Assembly: GCA_015655145.1 (NCBI GenBank)
Contig: JAATFO010000136.1
Location: forward strand, 19,165-83,164
DNA from: Enterobacterales bacterium
Lineage (GTDB): Bacteria; Pseudomonadota; Gammaproteobacteria; Enterobacterales; Enterobacteriaceae
Length of the DNA stretch: 64,000 nt
Direction of reading: 5' to 3'
Shown: positions 9,201 to 16,086 of the stretch, in pieces
Layout: the number at the start of each line of letters is the position of its first letter
How positions within the stretch are numbered: position 1 is the first letter of the stretch
Translations under genes and position numbers: made by a program
The notes under the pieces: generated by a model
Told to the model about the DNA's origin: nothing
Databases searched by the model: none
Seen by the model: the letters and a program-made list of their open reading frames with translations, nothing else

Positions 9201-10646
9201 GTGGATATTATTGTTGAATCATCCGCGCAGATGCCAGACCGGTCTCTGACGAAAACGCAGGAACATGTCAGGGCGTTGTGGGAAACGCTATTTCCGGGAC
9301 GTCACATCGCGCTGCACGATGATTTTTTCGCCATTGGTGGACATTCTTTGTTGGCCACACAGCTGGTTTTTCTGCTTCGTAAGGCGTTCGATTGCGATAT
9401 TCCTCTACGTTTGTTATTTAATCACCCTACGTTGTCGTCTATGGCAGAGTCCATTGACAGCTATATTGCCAGTGAAAAGGGGCGCGTCGATACCGTTGAT
9501 CGTTCCTTTGTTCAGGATGGATACGAACGCATACATTGGCAGGGGGGAGAGTGTTCAACCCCTGGGCTGACGCTGCTCACCGGGGCGACAGGATTTTTGG
9601 GCATCTACCTGCTGCGTTCATTGCTATTGGCCGGTGCCCAATCCGTGATCTGCCTGGTGCGTGCCAGGACGGATGAGCACGCGTTGGCTCGTTTGCGTGA
9701 AAATGCGATGCGTTACGGAATCGCCGATGAGATTGATTTTTCCCGGGTTGAAGTTTGCCTTGGCGATATTGGTCAGCGTAATTTAGGGTTAAGCCCTGAA
9801 GCGTATAGCCGTTTGTCAAAGCGAGTGGACACGGTATTCCATGCAGCCGCACAGATTAATTTTTTGCTCTCTTATTCTTCGGTAAAACAGTCAAATGTGC
9901 AGGGTACGCTGAATGTTTTAGCTTTCTGCGGTTATGGCGGACGAAAAACGTTGCACTATTTATCCACTATCGCCGTATTTTCTCCACGCTATCCTGAATC
10001 ACCTATCGTGGAACACTGCGTGCCGGGGCATCCAGAAGCACTGTCGATAGGTTATACGCAAAGTAAGTGGGTAGCTGAACGCTATGTTATACAGGCCAGA
10101 GAACAAGGACTTGATGCCAACGTATTTCGCATCGGGCGTATTGGCGGTGACAGCCGAAGTGGGGCCTGCCAGAGCGATGATTTTTTGTGGCGACAGATAA
10201 AAAGCTTTATCCAGATGGGATTGGCACCTGATCCGTCTTCGCTATCAACGGACCTGCTGCCTGTCGACTTTGTCGCTGAAGCGATAGTTGCCTTAGCGCG
10301 TTCAGAGGCTACGCGACAGGAAAACTTCCATATTTTCCATCCTCAGAGTACCCAGTTTACCCCAGTGTATCGGGCGATTCGTTCTCTGGCCTACCCGTTG
10401 GAAACGACTTCTGACGGCGAGTGGTTACAACAACTTGAGCTGTGGGTCACCCAGGGGCGGGAGGTCGCGCTGGGGCCGGTCATTCATCTCTTTAAAGAGA
10501 ATTCGTTGGATACTGGCGATAACGACTACGGTAATCCAGAGACGACTAAGCGTATTGCACAACTGGGTTTGCGCTTTCCTGAACTGTCGGAGGAGACTTT
10601 CAAACGTATGATTGTTTATTTCCAGCGGCAGAAAGAAATTGTCTAG
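6276..10646 (+). CDS. npsB: NRPS NpsB: condensation-adenylation-thiolation-reductase
   Basis: This 1456-residue single-module NRPS starts with a condensation domain (about 25-450; HHIIIDA near residue 152, the HHxxxDG signature with Ala for Gly). The adenylation domain follows (about 490-1000; YTSGSTGQPKG near 624, YRTGDLVR, GRIDNQLKIRGFRI, TPSGKIDR). By-eye alignment to GrsA reads its pocket as D-V-Q-Y-Y-T-L-V-C, whose DVQ start is typical of proline activation. Next come a carrier domain (FFAIGGHSL, Ser near 1023) and a terminal thioester reductase (GATGFLG near 1103, YTQSK near 1259). The reductase would release the dipeptide as an aldehyde that closes to the carbinolamine/imine of a pyrrolobenzodiazepine. 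A GAGGGGG ribosome site precedes the ATG. Confidence 0.93.
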   Translation: MPSFNSGESKKGCLNKECGEIAATYLTATPGQQAMWWLDNTLDQPQCYNVPVLLTINATLDADILQRAVAELSLRHEIFRTRFVYLDGKLQQCIGADSYLSFYHRQPEQTETPESVTAQLAATRLSLAEGPLSIMNMLSSDSGTTWLACCFHHIIIDAPSVRIILHDLLRIYCALDEKRALPAFNGTGSYQEFTRWQAASLAAAECEEMRDYWRQALNPAPPLSDLPVDFPRRLREDTKAAYTMLALNEHEADSLQRHARSLSMTPFMYMSMCWQFFLSRMSGQNDITVGVPFTLRDRIEFAETPGYMINTLPVRVQMNEDDTVRALAAKVRQSFIGAHFNKLIPFNEIVALSRENAGQDSPLFRTLLVMPDTRADIFNDLPFKVMLDDYFSQLAKYDLTLFFEAQPQWKLTLEYKTALYHPQTIDYWLKIFRHLLSAMGEDGEVLLSSLRLLDAPLSRELVVRSSLKPCAEAGRFDALAAFNQHAVNHSADTALITANGTRSYGWLAERAGQIAAYLQQQFNIASGKRVALLLDRDAEAIATLFGVLKTGAAYIPVDPQYPQERISYMLQDANVDCIATTRSLVSRFPVSGSVPLLLIDDIHPEYPGAWSDIKRMPDDELYIIYTSGSTGQPKGVRLLNKTLNNLIKWQRDVSECGQGDCTLHFMSLSFDVSVQEIFGTLACGGRLYIASEEERRDLDHLQEVILYQGINRLYFPYVALQQFAHLSALANRQFPSLKEVYSTGEQLVLTADIKQFFRQPVRLINLYGPSESHVCSAYVLPPESNKWGDAASIGYPLPGFTLLVVDEHLQLVPAGVAGELLIVSDFLSPGYHNKSEESARRFISADGFAAQSCHAYRTGDLVRLEHDDRFSYLGRIDNQLKIRGFRIEPSEVEAAINALEGVQVSAVVGRADTSGSKQLVAFIAGLSDDKGNQKDEIKRSLRLVLPEYMVPTELVFLDKVPTTPSGKIDRKALLKVDIIVESSAQMPDRSLTKTQEHVRALWETLFPGRHIALHDDFFAIGGHSLLATQLVFLLRKAFDCDIPLRLLFNHPTLSSMAESIDSYIASEKGRVDTVDRSFVQDGYERIHWQGGECSTPGLTLLTGATGFLGIYLLRSLLLAGAQSVICLVRARTDEHALARLRENAMRYGIADEIDFSRVEVCLGDIGQRNLGLSPEAYSRLSKRVDTVFHAAAQINFLLSYSSVKQSNVQGTLNVLAFCGYGGRKTLHYLSTIAVFSPRYPESPIVEHCVPGHPEALSIGYTQSKWVAERYVIQAREQGLDANVFRIGRIGGDSRSGACQSDDFLWRQIKSFIQMGLAPDPSSLSTDLLPVDFVAEAIVALARSEATRQENFHIFHPQSTQFTPVYRAIRSLAYPLETTSDGEWLQQLELWVTQGREVALGPVIHLFKENSLDTGDNDYGNPETTKRIAQLGLRFPELSEETFKRMIVYFQRQKEIV

Positions 10647-10688
10647 CAAGCCTTTTATCAACGACCTTTTCGTAAAGAGGATAATACA

Positions 10689-11081
10689 ATGGCTCCGGCG
10701 TTATTTGATAAATATATTTCGGCGGTTATGGAGAAGTCATCGGATAAGCTGGCATCCCTTTTCTCTGTTGATGGACGTTTGTCGTTACCTTTTCGTCGCA
10801 CCAGGGAGGTGATTGTTGGGCGTGATAATATTCGCTTACACTATGCCAATGGCTTTGGTATTGCGCCCTTACGCTTTACATCCATAGAAGATGTGCGATT
10901 CCACTATACGGATAATCCCCATGTCGTCATTGTTGAATATAAACTACATGGAAATACTCTGCCGGATGAAAAAAAGTTTTCTTTATTGTATGTTAATATT
11001 ATTAAAATAAACGATGATGAGATAACTGAATTAATAGATTATGAGGATGTTTTGAATAGAGAATATATATTTCAAGATTAG
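10689..11081 (+). CDS. npsC: SnoaL/NTF2-like small protein NpsC
   Basis: This 130-residue protein has the look of the SnoaL/NTF2-like fold: an N-terminal helix (LFDKYISAVMEKSSDKLASLF) split from a DGRLSLPF strand, then EVIVGRDNIRLHY and a C-terminal series of alternating strands. The closest functional neighbours are PhzA/PhzB-type proteins of phenazine clusters and other small polyketide or shunt cyclases. It follows npsB after 42 bases in the same direction and matches the position of npsC in the Klebsiella cluster. No catalytic residue can be assigned by eye. A role in cyclisation, product handling or scaffolding is inference. Confidence 0.7.
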   Translation: MAPALFDKYISAVMEKSSDKLASLFSVDGRLSLPFRRTREVIVGRDNIRLHYANGFGIAPLRFTSIEDVRFHYTDNPHVVIVEYKLHGNTLPDEKKFSLLYVNIIKINDDEITELIDYEDVLNREYIFQD

Positions 11082-11195
11082 CTCGATGGTTATTATATTA
11101 TTAATGGGGGCAAATGTTATGATAACTTTTCATTCTGTGAAGGGATGTGGTAAAATGGTAAGCTTAACTGTTTTTACATGAAATCAGGAGAGTAT

Positions 11196-11693
11196 ATGGA
11201 AATGAATAAAAAAGCGGCTAGTGGTTCCGAGCGCGAGGTATCATTGAATCGTCAATTTGAAGATGCTTTAGGAAATTTGCAATGTGTGCTTGTTGCACGT
11301 CGCTCGTTGATTAATCCTGATGGCATTAACTGGCCGCAATACGATACGTTGTATATTTTGCGTCAGTTCCAGCCGATGACTCCAAGTGCAATTGGTGAAA
11401 AGCTCGGGTTTGCGCGTAGTAAAATGTCAAAGATTCTGCGGATGTTGAAAGATAAGCACTTTGTTGAGCAGGAGTCTGGAGAAAGCGACAAACGAGAAAT
11501 GCTGACGCGGATTACGGAAAAAGGTATTGAGTTCCTGAATTCTGCAGAATCCAGCAGGCGCATAATGGCTGAGCAGGTGGCATCCTGCATGTCGCATGGA
11601 GAGATTGCTATTTTCGCAGAGCTTTGCGCAAGGGCTGCAAATATATTACACGAGAATATTAAAGGTAAACTCGAAGACACCAGTGAGAATTAA
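11196..11693 (+). CDS. marR: MarR-family transcriptional regulator of the biosynthetic cluster
   Basis: This 165-residue winged-helix MarR protein has PSAIGEKLGFARSKMSKILR as the recognition helix region and DKREMLTRITEKGIEFL as the wing. It closes the rightward arm, 114 bases after npsC, as marR does in the Klebsiella cluster. The spacer has its own AT-rich promoter-like sequence. MarR proteins usually repress and release DNA on binding an aromatic ligand, so feedback by the cluster product or an aromatic precursor is plausible. An earlier ATG at 11178 is in frame, but AGGAG at 11186-11190 sits five bases before the ATG at 11196. Its likely targets are the repeats at 4151-4183 and its own promoter. 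Confidence 0.87.
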   Translation: MEMNKKAASGSEREVSLNRQFEDALGNLQCVLVARRSLINPDGINWPQYDTLYILRQFQPMTPSAIGEKLGFARSKMSKILRMLKDKHFVEQESGESDKREMLTRITEKGIEFLNSAESSRRIMAEQVASCMSHGEIAIFAELCARAANILHENIKGKLEDTSEN

Positions 11694-12375
11694 TAAGGTT
11701 TGTGGTGATAAAATGCTCAACGCTGAACTGATCGCTGGCATGGGATTCTCTTTGCCCAAAGTGGAATCGAATATATGGCATGGTGATTGCTCTAAAACAT
11801 TGCTATGAGATGATGTTGAGAGCGAACTAGATATATCCATACTGGGAAAGGTTTTTAACTGCAGAACATAAATAAAAGTAGACTAGTATAGTTAGTATTT
11901 GGTGCGCCAAAACGTTACTGAAGGTTATATCTAATCTTGGGGGCAGGTCAGGCCACCTCTGCGCGTACGATGAAAACCATGAAACGCATTCAGGACTTAA
12001 ATCGCGGGCTTAAAGGGGCGGGGAGGAAGTAGGGGGGCAGGTTTAAATCTAAATTACATTGTAGGGACGGTAGGTATTAAAAATACGAGCATACACAGAC
12101 TCGTAACGCAAAGGGAAAATAAGGGTGGCGATGTTGTTTATTTTTATTTATACCTTGAGCGTCTGTCTAACTTAAATAATATTTAAGCTGTGTGTTTTCT
12201 TGTTAATACTATTGCCCATTGATGAATGAATATGTTTTTCGGATAATTATTTTTCCATCAAATACTGCTGTCAGCACTTTGTTAGTAAAATGAAAAGGTT
12301 TCTTTATAATCAAACAACCACTCGCCAACCAGGCCAATATTGTCTACTATCTAACACAAGTCCTGACTTGATAAA
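11694..12375. other. AT-rich spacer between the biosynthetic cluster and the tetR locus
   Basis: I see no convincing gene here. A G-rich patch at 11938-12045 encodes a short run of basic residues in one frame and could be the decayed end of a mobile element, but I do not recognise it. Just before tetR there is a perfect palindrome CAAGTC-CT-GACTTG at 12357-12370, six bases before the first ATG of tetR, a position suited to autoregulation. Confidence 0.4.
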
Positions 12376-12993
12376 ATGGTTAAAATGGAAATAAAGAAAA
12401 CAGACTCAAAGCCCCGCACTAAACCGGCAGAAGTCCGTCTTGATGAACTGATGGATGCAGCGCAACATTTGTTCATCACGAAAGGGTTTGAAGCCACGAC
12501 CATTAGCGAGATTGTACGCGATGCGCAGGTGGCAAAGGGAACCTTCTATCATTACTTCCCGTCGAAAAACGAGATGCTTTCCGCACTGCGTGAGCGTTTC
12601 ACCCGACACTTTATCGAACAGATTCAACAGGCGGTGGATGCCTACCCTGTTGAAGAAAGCATCGCGCGCTTGCGCGCCTGGTGTGATGCCGGGATCTCCG
12701 CCTACTTTGACGGTATGGCGCTCCATGATGCGTTGTATCACGATCATCATTACCATACGCGGGGTAATCAGGATCGTGACGCGGTGCTGGACCAGATCCT
12801 GACCATTCTCAATGACGGCAGCGCCTGTGGCGCATGGCGGCTCGATAATCCTCGCCTGACCGCTATTCTGATGTACCACGGCATGCATGGGGCTGTGGAT
12901 GATGCCGTCGTAAGCGATGAAAATGACAAAACCCTCCTGGCTCACCAACTGGCAGAGGAGTTCCTACGCTTACTCGGTCACCGCCAGCCATAA
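12376..12993 (+). CDS. TetR-family regulator of the adjacent iron/flavin locus
   Basis: This 205-residue TetR protein has the classic N-terminal HTH: LMDAAQHLFITKGFEATTIS, then EIVRDAQVAKGTFYHYFPSK at about residues 45-65. The divergent C-terminal part should bind a ligand; it holds a His/Asp-rich stretch (HDALYHDHHYH) that might bind metal or a metal chelate, which is inference. The gene stands beside a locus whose three rightward promoters share a 19-bp partial palindrome (see 13139, 16024, 18637), the obvious operator for this protein. Its own promoter lacks that site. ATG codons at 12376 and 12385 are both possible starts and neither has a clear Shine-Dalgarno. Confidence 0.87.
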   Translation: MVKMEIKKTDSKPRTKPAEVRLDELMDAAQHLFITKGFEATTISEIVRDAQVAKGTFYHYFPSKNEMLSALRERFTRHFIEQIQQAVDAYPVEESIARLRAWCDAGISAYFDGMALHDALYHDHHYHTRGNQDRDAVLDQILTILNDGSACGAWRLDNPRLTAILMYHGMHGAVDDAVVSDENDKTLLAHQLAEEFLRLLGHRQP

Positions 12994-13002
12994 TCATTAA
13001 AA

Positions 13003-13030
13003 GGGGCGTAGCGGCTACGTCTCTTTTCTG
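13003..13030 (+). terminator. terminator after tetR
   Basis: GCGTAG-CGG-CTACGT hairpin ten bases after the tetR stop, followed by a T-rich CTCTTTTCTGTTTT tract. Confidence 0.7.
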
Positions 13031-13138
13031 TTTTATCCTTTCTTTTGCATTAACCTCTCACCGGTGTACATCTCTATAACTATAAACATTTTTAACCATT
13101 AGGCGTTGGAGTCTTAAAAATTTAATATAAAAAACGCA

Positions 13139-13177
13139 TTGACCGACTGACGGTCATTGATAATGATAATCACTTAC
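13139..13177 (+). promoter_or_regulatory. promoter with TetR operator and Fur box, upstream of the carrier-like gene
   Basis: TTGACC at 13139-13144 can serve as -35 and TAATGA at 13161-13166 as -10 (16-base spacer). The 19-bp partial palindrome at 13139-13157 is the reverse complement of a sequence nearly identical to the sites at 16024 and 18637. A Fur box at 13159-13177 matches 16 of 19 positions of GATAATGATAATCATTATC. Repression by both the adjacent TetR protein and iron-loaded Fur is the natural reading. Confidence 0.75.
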
Positions 13178-13201
13178 GTTAAATGGTGAGGTATTACTGT
13201 A

Positions 13202-13597
13202 ATGAATTTTGACAACATAATACCCCTTCTTTTTGAAGTCGGCGTGCCGGAAGATGTACTGCGTGATGCCGACGGCAGTTGGCAGTTACGCCGAGATTTA
13301 GGGCTTTCATCAGCGGAAACTGTGGCATTTCAGGCTCGTTTACAACATCAGACAGGCAAACAGTTTTCATTGTGGGGATGCCGCGATTACGTCAGCAATG
13401 CCGGGGCGGTGATTTGTGACAGCATTGAAATGGCCTTTACCGAGCGCTACAACCAGATGAGTCAGGATCAGGTAAATGCCTATGTTTGTTCGGTGATTGG
13501 GGCCAAAACGGAAGAGTTATTACAGCGCTCAGCCCTGCTGGACTGTGAAGTAGGCAGGCTATTGCAGCCCGTTAAATCCGCACTGATGGTGGCCTGA
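13202..13597 (+). CDS. acyl/peptidyl-carrier-like protein with C-terminal extension
   Basis: The first 70 residues of this 131-residue protein line up with acyl carrier protein: RRDLGLSSAETVAFQARL matches the EDLGADSLDTVELVMAL segment of AcpP. Ser37 lies at the phosphopantetheine site and Asp is replaced by Ser at the residue before it. Residues 75-131 form an extra helical extension (MAFTERYNQMSQDQVNAY and on) that I do not recognise. No acyl-loading or NRPS enzyme is adjacent. The gene is the first under dual TetR/Fur-type control and ends in a terminator converging on the TonB receptor. It may carry an acyl or siderophore fragment, or the fold may have been reused without a cofactor. The function is unknown. 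Confidence 0.65.
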   Translation: MNFDNIIPLLFEVGVPEDVLRDADGSWQLRRDLGLSSAETVAFQARLQHQTGKQFSLWGCRDYVSNAGAVICDSIEMAFTERYNQMSQDQVNAYVCSVIGAKTEELLQRSALLDCEVGRLLQPVKSALMVA

Positions 13598-13602
13598 TGC
13601 TG

Positions 13603-13632
13603 ATGGGATGGCCGCGCACCATCCCATTTTTT
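13603..13632 (+). terminator. terminator between convergent genes
   Basis: ATGGGATGG/CCATCCCAT perfect 9-bp stem with a seven-base loop, followed by six T. It ends the carrier-like gene two bases before the stop of the oppositely oriented TonB receptor. Confidence 0.85.
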
Positions 13633-13634
13633 GC

Positions 13635-15878
13635 TTACCAGCGATAATCCACCGTCGCGGTTACCGTCCTGTCCTGGCCGACAAAGCAGTACATCTCCGA
13701 TGTACAGCTGGCCACATACTTCCTGTTCGTCAGGTTGTTGACGTTAATCGCCAGGGTGGTGCCTTTCAGGTGCGGCGTTAACTGCCCCAAATCATAACGG
13801 GTTGCCAAATCTACCAGCGTGGCTGACGGGACTTTAAAGGTATTCGCCGGATCGCCGTAGCTGGTACCGAGATAGCGCACGCCGCTGCCCAGTTGCAATC
13901 CTGACAGCAAACCGGCATCAAAGCGATAGTCAAGCCAGGCTGCAGCGCTGTTGGCCGGCACCTGCGTCAATGTTTTACCCCGATTTTTCGTATCCTTGGT
14001 TAACTCATTATCCAGCCATGTGTAGCTGGCAATCAGATTGAGGTTATGCACAAGCTCGGTCGTTGCCTGCACATCGATCCCGCGCGTACGTGACTCACCG
14101 GCCTGAGTATTAAAGCCCAGGTGCTCGGCGTCACTGGTTTTCACATTTGACTGGGTCAACTGGAAGATCGCCGCACTGAGTAAGGTTTTCGACCCCTTGG
14201 GGTGGAACTTAATCCCGAGTTCGCTCTGCTTGGTCTCCACGGGCAGGAAAGCTTTGCCATCATAACCGCTGCCTAGCAGCGGATCGAATGAAGTGGCGTA
14301 GCTGATATAGGGGGCCAGCCCGATATCGAACTGATAGCTCAGCCCGGCGCGCCCGGTCCATTTCTTATCGGTCTGTCGGGTTTTCACTGTGACCGGAGAG
14401 TAGCTGTTGGTTTCATGGTCGGTATTCGACCAGTCATGGCGGCCGCTCAGTGTCAGGCGCCAGTGGTTCCATGCGATCTGATCCTGCAGATACACGCCGG
14501 TACGCGTAAATTTCTGTTTCTCTCTCCAGGGTGCGGCCTGACTGGCGGTGAAATCAGGATGAAGATCCGGCCGGTAGTCAGCACTGTACGGGTCAGTCAG
14601 CACCGGACCGACGCTGTATAACGCATTCTTCAGACTGCCATTGGAGAAATCGCTCCCGGCCAGCAGCGTATGACGTGTTGGCCCGACATCGATATCGCCG
14701 CTGATATGGTTGTCCATCGAAAAGGTGCTGACCGTGGCCGGGGTCAGTTCGTCGTAGGCCTTGAGCCAAGGCTGAGCGTTCACTAGCTGATAACCATAAA
14801 CCACGCCACGTTGAATATCGGAGTGGACGTTCATATAGCGGGCATTGCTGTTAAAGGTCCAGCCGTTATCGAACTGATATTCAAACAGCGAGCTTACTGA
14901 GTCCTGGCGGCGGGTGGAGTTGGCAAAATGGCCGTCGGTATAGTTTTTATGCCGATCGATCTGTTTATAAGGGCTGTTATTCAGGCCCAGTACGGCTGCG
15001 GGCAGGCTGTTGTAGTCCGCGATATCCGGCTCCCATGAGTAGGTGGCCATCACGGTCCAGGTAGCGTTATCCGTGGGACGCCAGGTTAGAGAAGGGGCGA
15101 GGTAGATACGGCGATGACGGCTGTCTTCAATTTGCCCCTGAGTATCCAGACCGCTGGCGGTAAAACGGTACAGCACACGGTGATCGTCAGTCACAGCCCC
15201 GGTGGAGTCAAAGCCGAACTGCTTACGGTTGAAGCTGCCGTATGACAGGCTGACTTGATGCGAGGCGATATCCTGCGGTTTGCGGCTGACTTGATTGACA
15301 ATGCCGCCCCCGGTTCCCTGACCGTAAATGGCCGATGCCGGCCCGCGCAGGACTTCGACCCTTTCCAGCGACCAGGGATCGATCTGCGGTAGCCAGCTTC
15401 CCGGGTTACTGATCATGCGTAAACCATCCAGATAGTAATCGGCATCGACACCGCGAATACGTGTCATATCCAGATAGTCACCGAAACCTCCATAGCGTTC
15501 ACTGGTCGCCCCAGCGGTATAACGGAGCGCTGCGCTACTCGATGAGGACTGCAGCAAATCCATCTGCTTGCGAGTCACGACAGAAACGGACTGTGGAATT
15601 TCGAGAATCGATGTGCGGGTTTTGGTACCGACTGTTGATTCTTCGGCGACATAACCGTTTTCCGGCCCCTCTATTCGTGCAGGAGCACTGGCGGTTACCG
15701 TAAGGGTAGAGGGGTCTGCTGTGGCGTCATTATTTTTCTTACTGAGCTGGCCTTCCGCAGCGGCAGAAGGTGCTGTGATGTAAAGCGAAAACATTAATGA
15801 AATGGTTATGCCATTTAACACAGGCGGCTGGTACGGCGAAGGGTAATTGCGCGTGGCAGCGATTTTTTTCGGCAACAT
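13635..15878 (-). CDS. TonB-dependent ferric siderophore receptor (FhuA-like, hydroxamate type)
   Basis: This 747-residue outer-membrane receptor has an N-terminal signal segment (about residues 20-41, ending SAAA) and a plug domain with ILEIPQSVSVVTRKQM and VEVLRGPASAIYGQGTGGGIVN. A 22-strand barrel ends in aromatic RW. The C-terminal NNLTNRKYVASCTSEMYCF, with its two cysteines, resembles the FhuA C-terminus, so a hydroxamate-type ferric siderophore or similar chelate is the best guess. The extended frame begins with a TTG at 15902, but AGGGAT before the ATG at 15878 favours the latter. It is divergent from the binding-protein gene, with a Fur box between them. Confidence 0.9.
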   Translation of the reverse strand: MLPKKIAATRNYPSPYQPPVLNGITISLMFSLYITAPSAAAEGQLSKKNNDATADPSTLTVTASAPARIEGPENGYVAEESTVGTKTRTSILEIPQSVSVVTRKQMDLLQSSSSSAALRYTAGATSERYGGFGDYLDMTRIRGVDADYYLDGLRMISNPGSWLPQIDPWSLERVEVLRGPASAIYGQGTGGGIVNQVSRKPQDIASHQVSLSYGSFNRKQFGFDSTGAVTDDHRVLYRFTASGLDTQGQIEDSRHRRIYLAPSLTWRPTDNATWTVMATYSWEPDIADYNSLPAAVLGLNNSPYKQIDRHKNYTDGHFANSTRRQDSVSSLFEYQFDNGWTFNSNARYMNVHSDIQRGVVYGYQLVNAQPWLKAYDELTPATVSTFSMDNHISGDIDVGPTRHTLLAGSDFSNGSLKNALYSVGPVLTDPYSADYRPDLHPDFTASQAAPWREKQKFTRTGVYLQDQIAWNHWRLTLSGRHDWSNTDHETNSYSPVTVKTRQTDKKWTGRAGLSYQFDIGLAPYISYATSFDPLLGSGYDGKAFLPVETKQSELGIKFHPKGSKTLLSAAIFQLTQSNVKTSDAEHLGFNTQAGESRTRGIDVQATTELVHNLNLIASYTWLDNELTKDTKNRGKTLTQVPANSAAAWLDYRFDAGLLSGLQLGSGVRYLGTSYGDPANTFKVPSATLVDLATRYDLGQLTPHLKGTTLAINVNNLTNRKYVASCTSEMYCFVGQDRTVTATVDYRW

Positions 15879-15989
15879 AGATATCCCTGTTATTTTGGTC
15901 AAGTTTGAGAATTCTGTTTTTTACGCACACACGCTTAAAGTTAACTATCTGAATTAAATGTTTTTTATGTGTTTTTTTTGGTTGTAAAA

Positions 15990-16008
15990 GCGAATGATAA
16001 TCATATTG
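15990..16008. promoter_or_regulatory. Fur box between the TonB receptor and the binding-protein gene
   Basis: GCGAATGATAATCATATTG matches 14 of 19 positions of the Fur consensus, with the central AATGATAATCAT intact. It lies about 110 bases before the receptor start and 16 bases before the promoter of the binding-protein gene, so it could give iron control to both directions. Confidence 0.65.
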
Positions 16009-16023
16009 AGCTCATAGTATACA

Positions 16024-16051
16024 TTGACCGCCAGTCGGTCAATGATATAGT
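16024..16051 (+). promoter_or_regulatory. promoter and TetR operator of the binding-protein/monooxygenase operon
   Basis: TTGACC (16024-16029), a 16-base spacer, then TATAGT (16046-16051). The 19-bp partial palindrome TTGACCGCCAGTCGGTCAA at 16024-16042 overlaps the -35 box and fills most of the spacer, a classical position for TetR repression. Confidence 0.75.
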
Positions 16052-16086
16052 TCCTTATCTGAACGCCACCCGATATATGTCCCATT

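Noticed and set aside
11938..12045. G-rich patch with a short basic reading frame, possibly an IS end
   Set aside because: No inverted repeat pair or transposase motif could be identified.
13202..13597. Counting the small protein as a component of the biosynthetic NRPS
   Set aside because: It lies beyond marR and tetR, has a different promoter type and shares the TetR/Fur sites of the iron locus.
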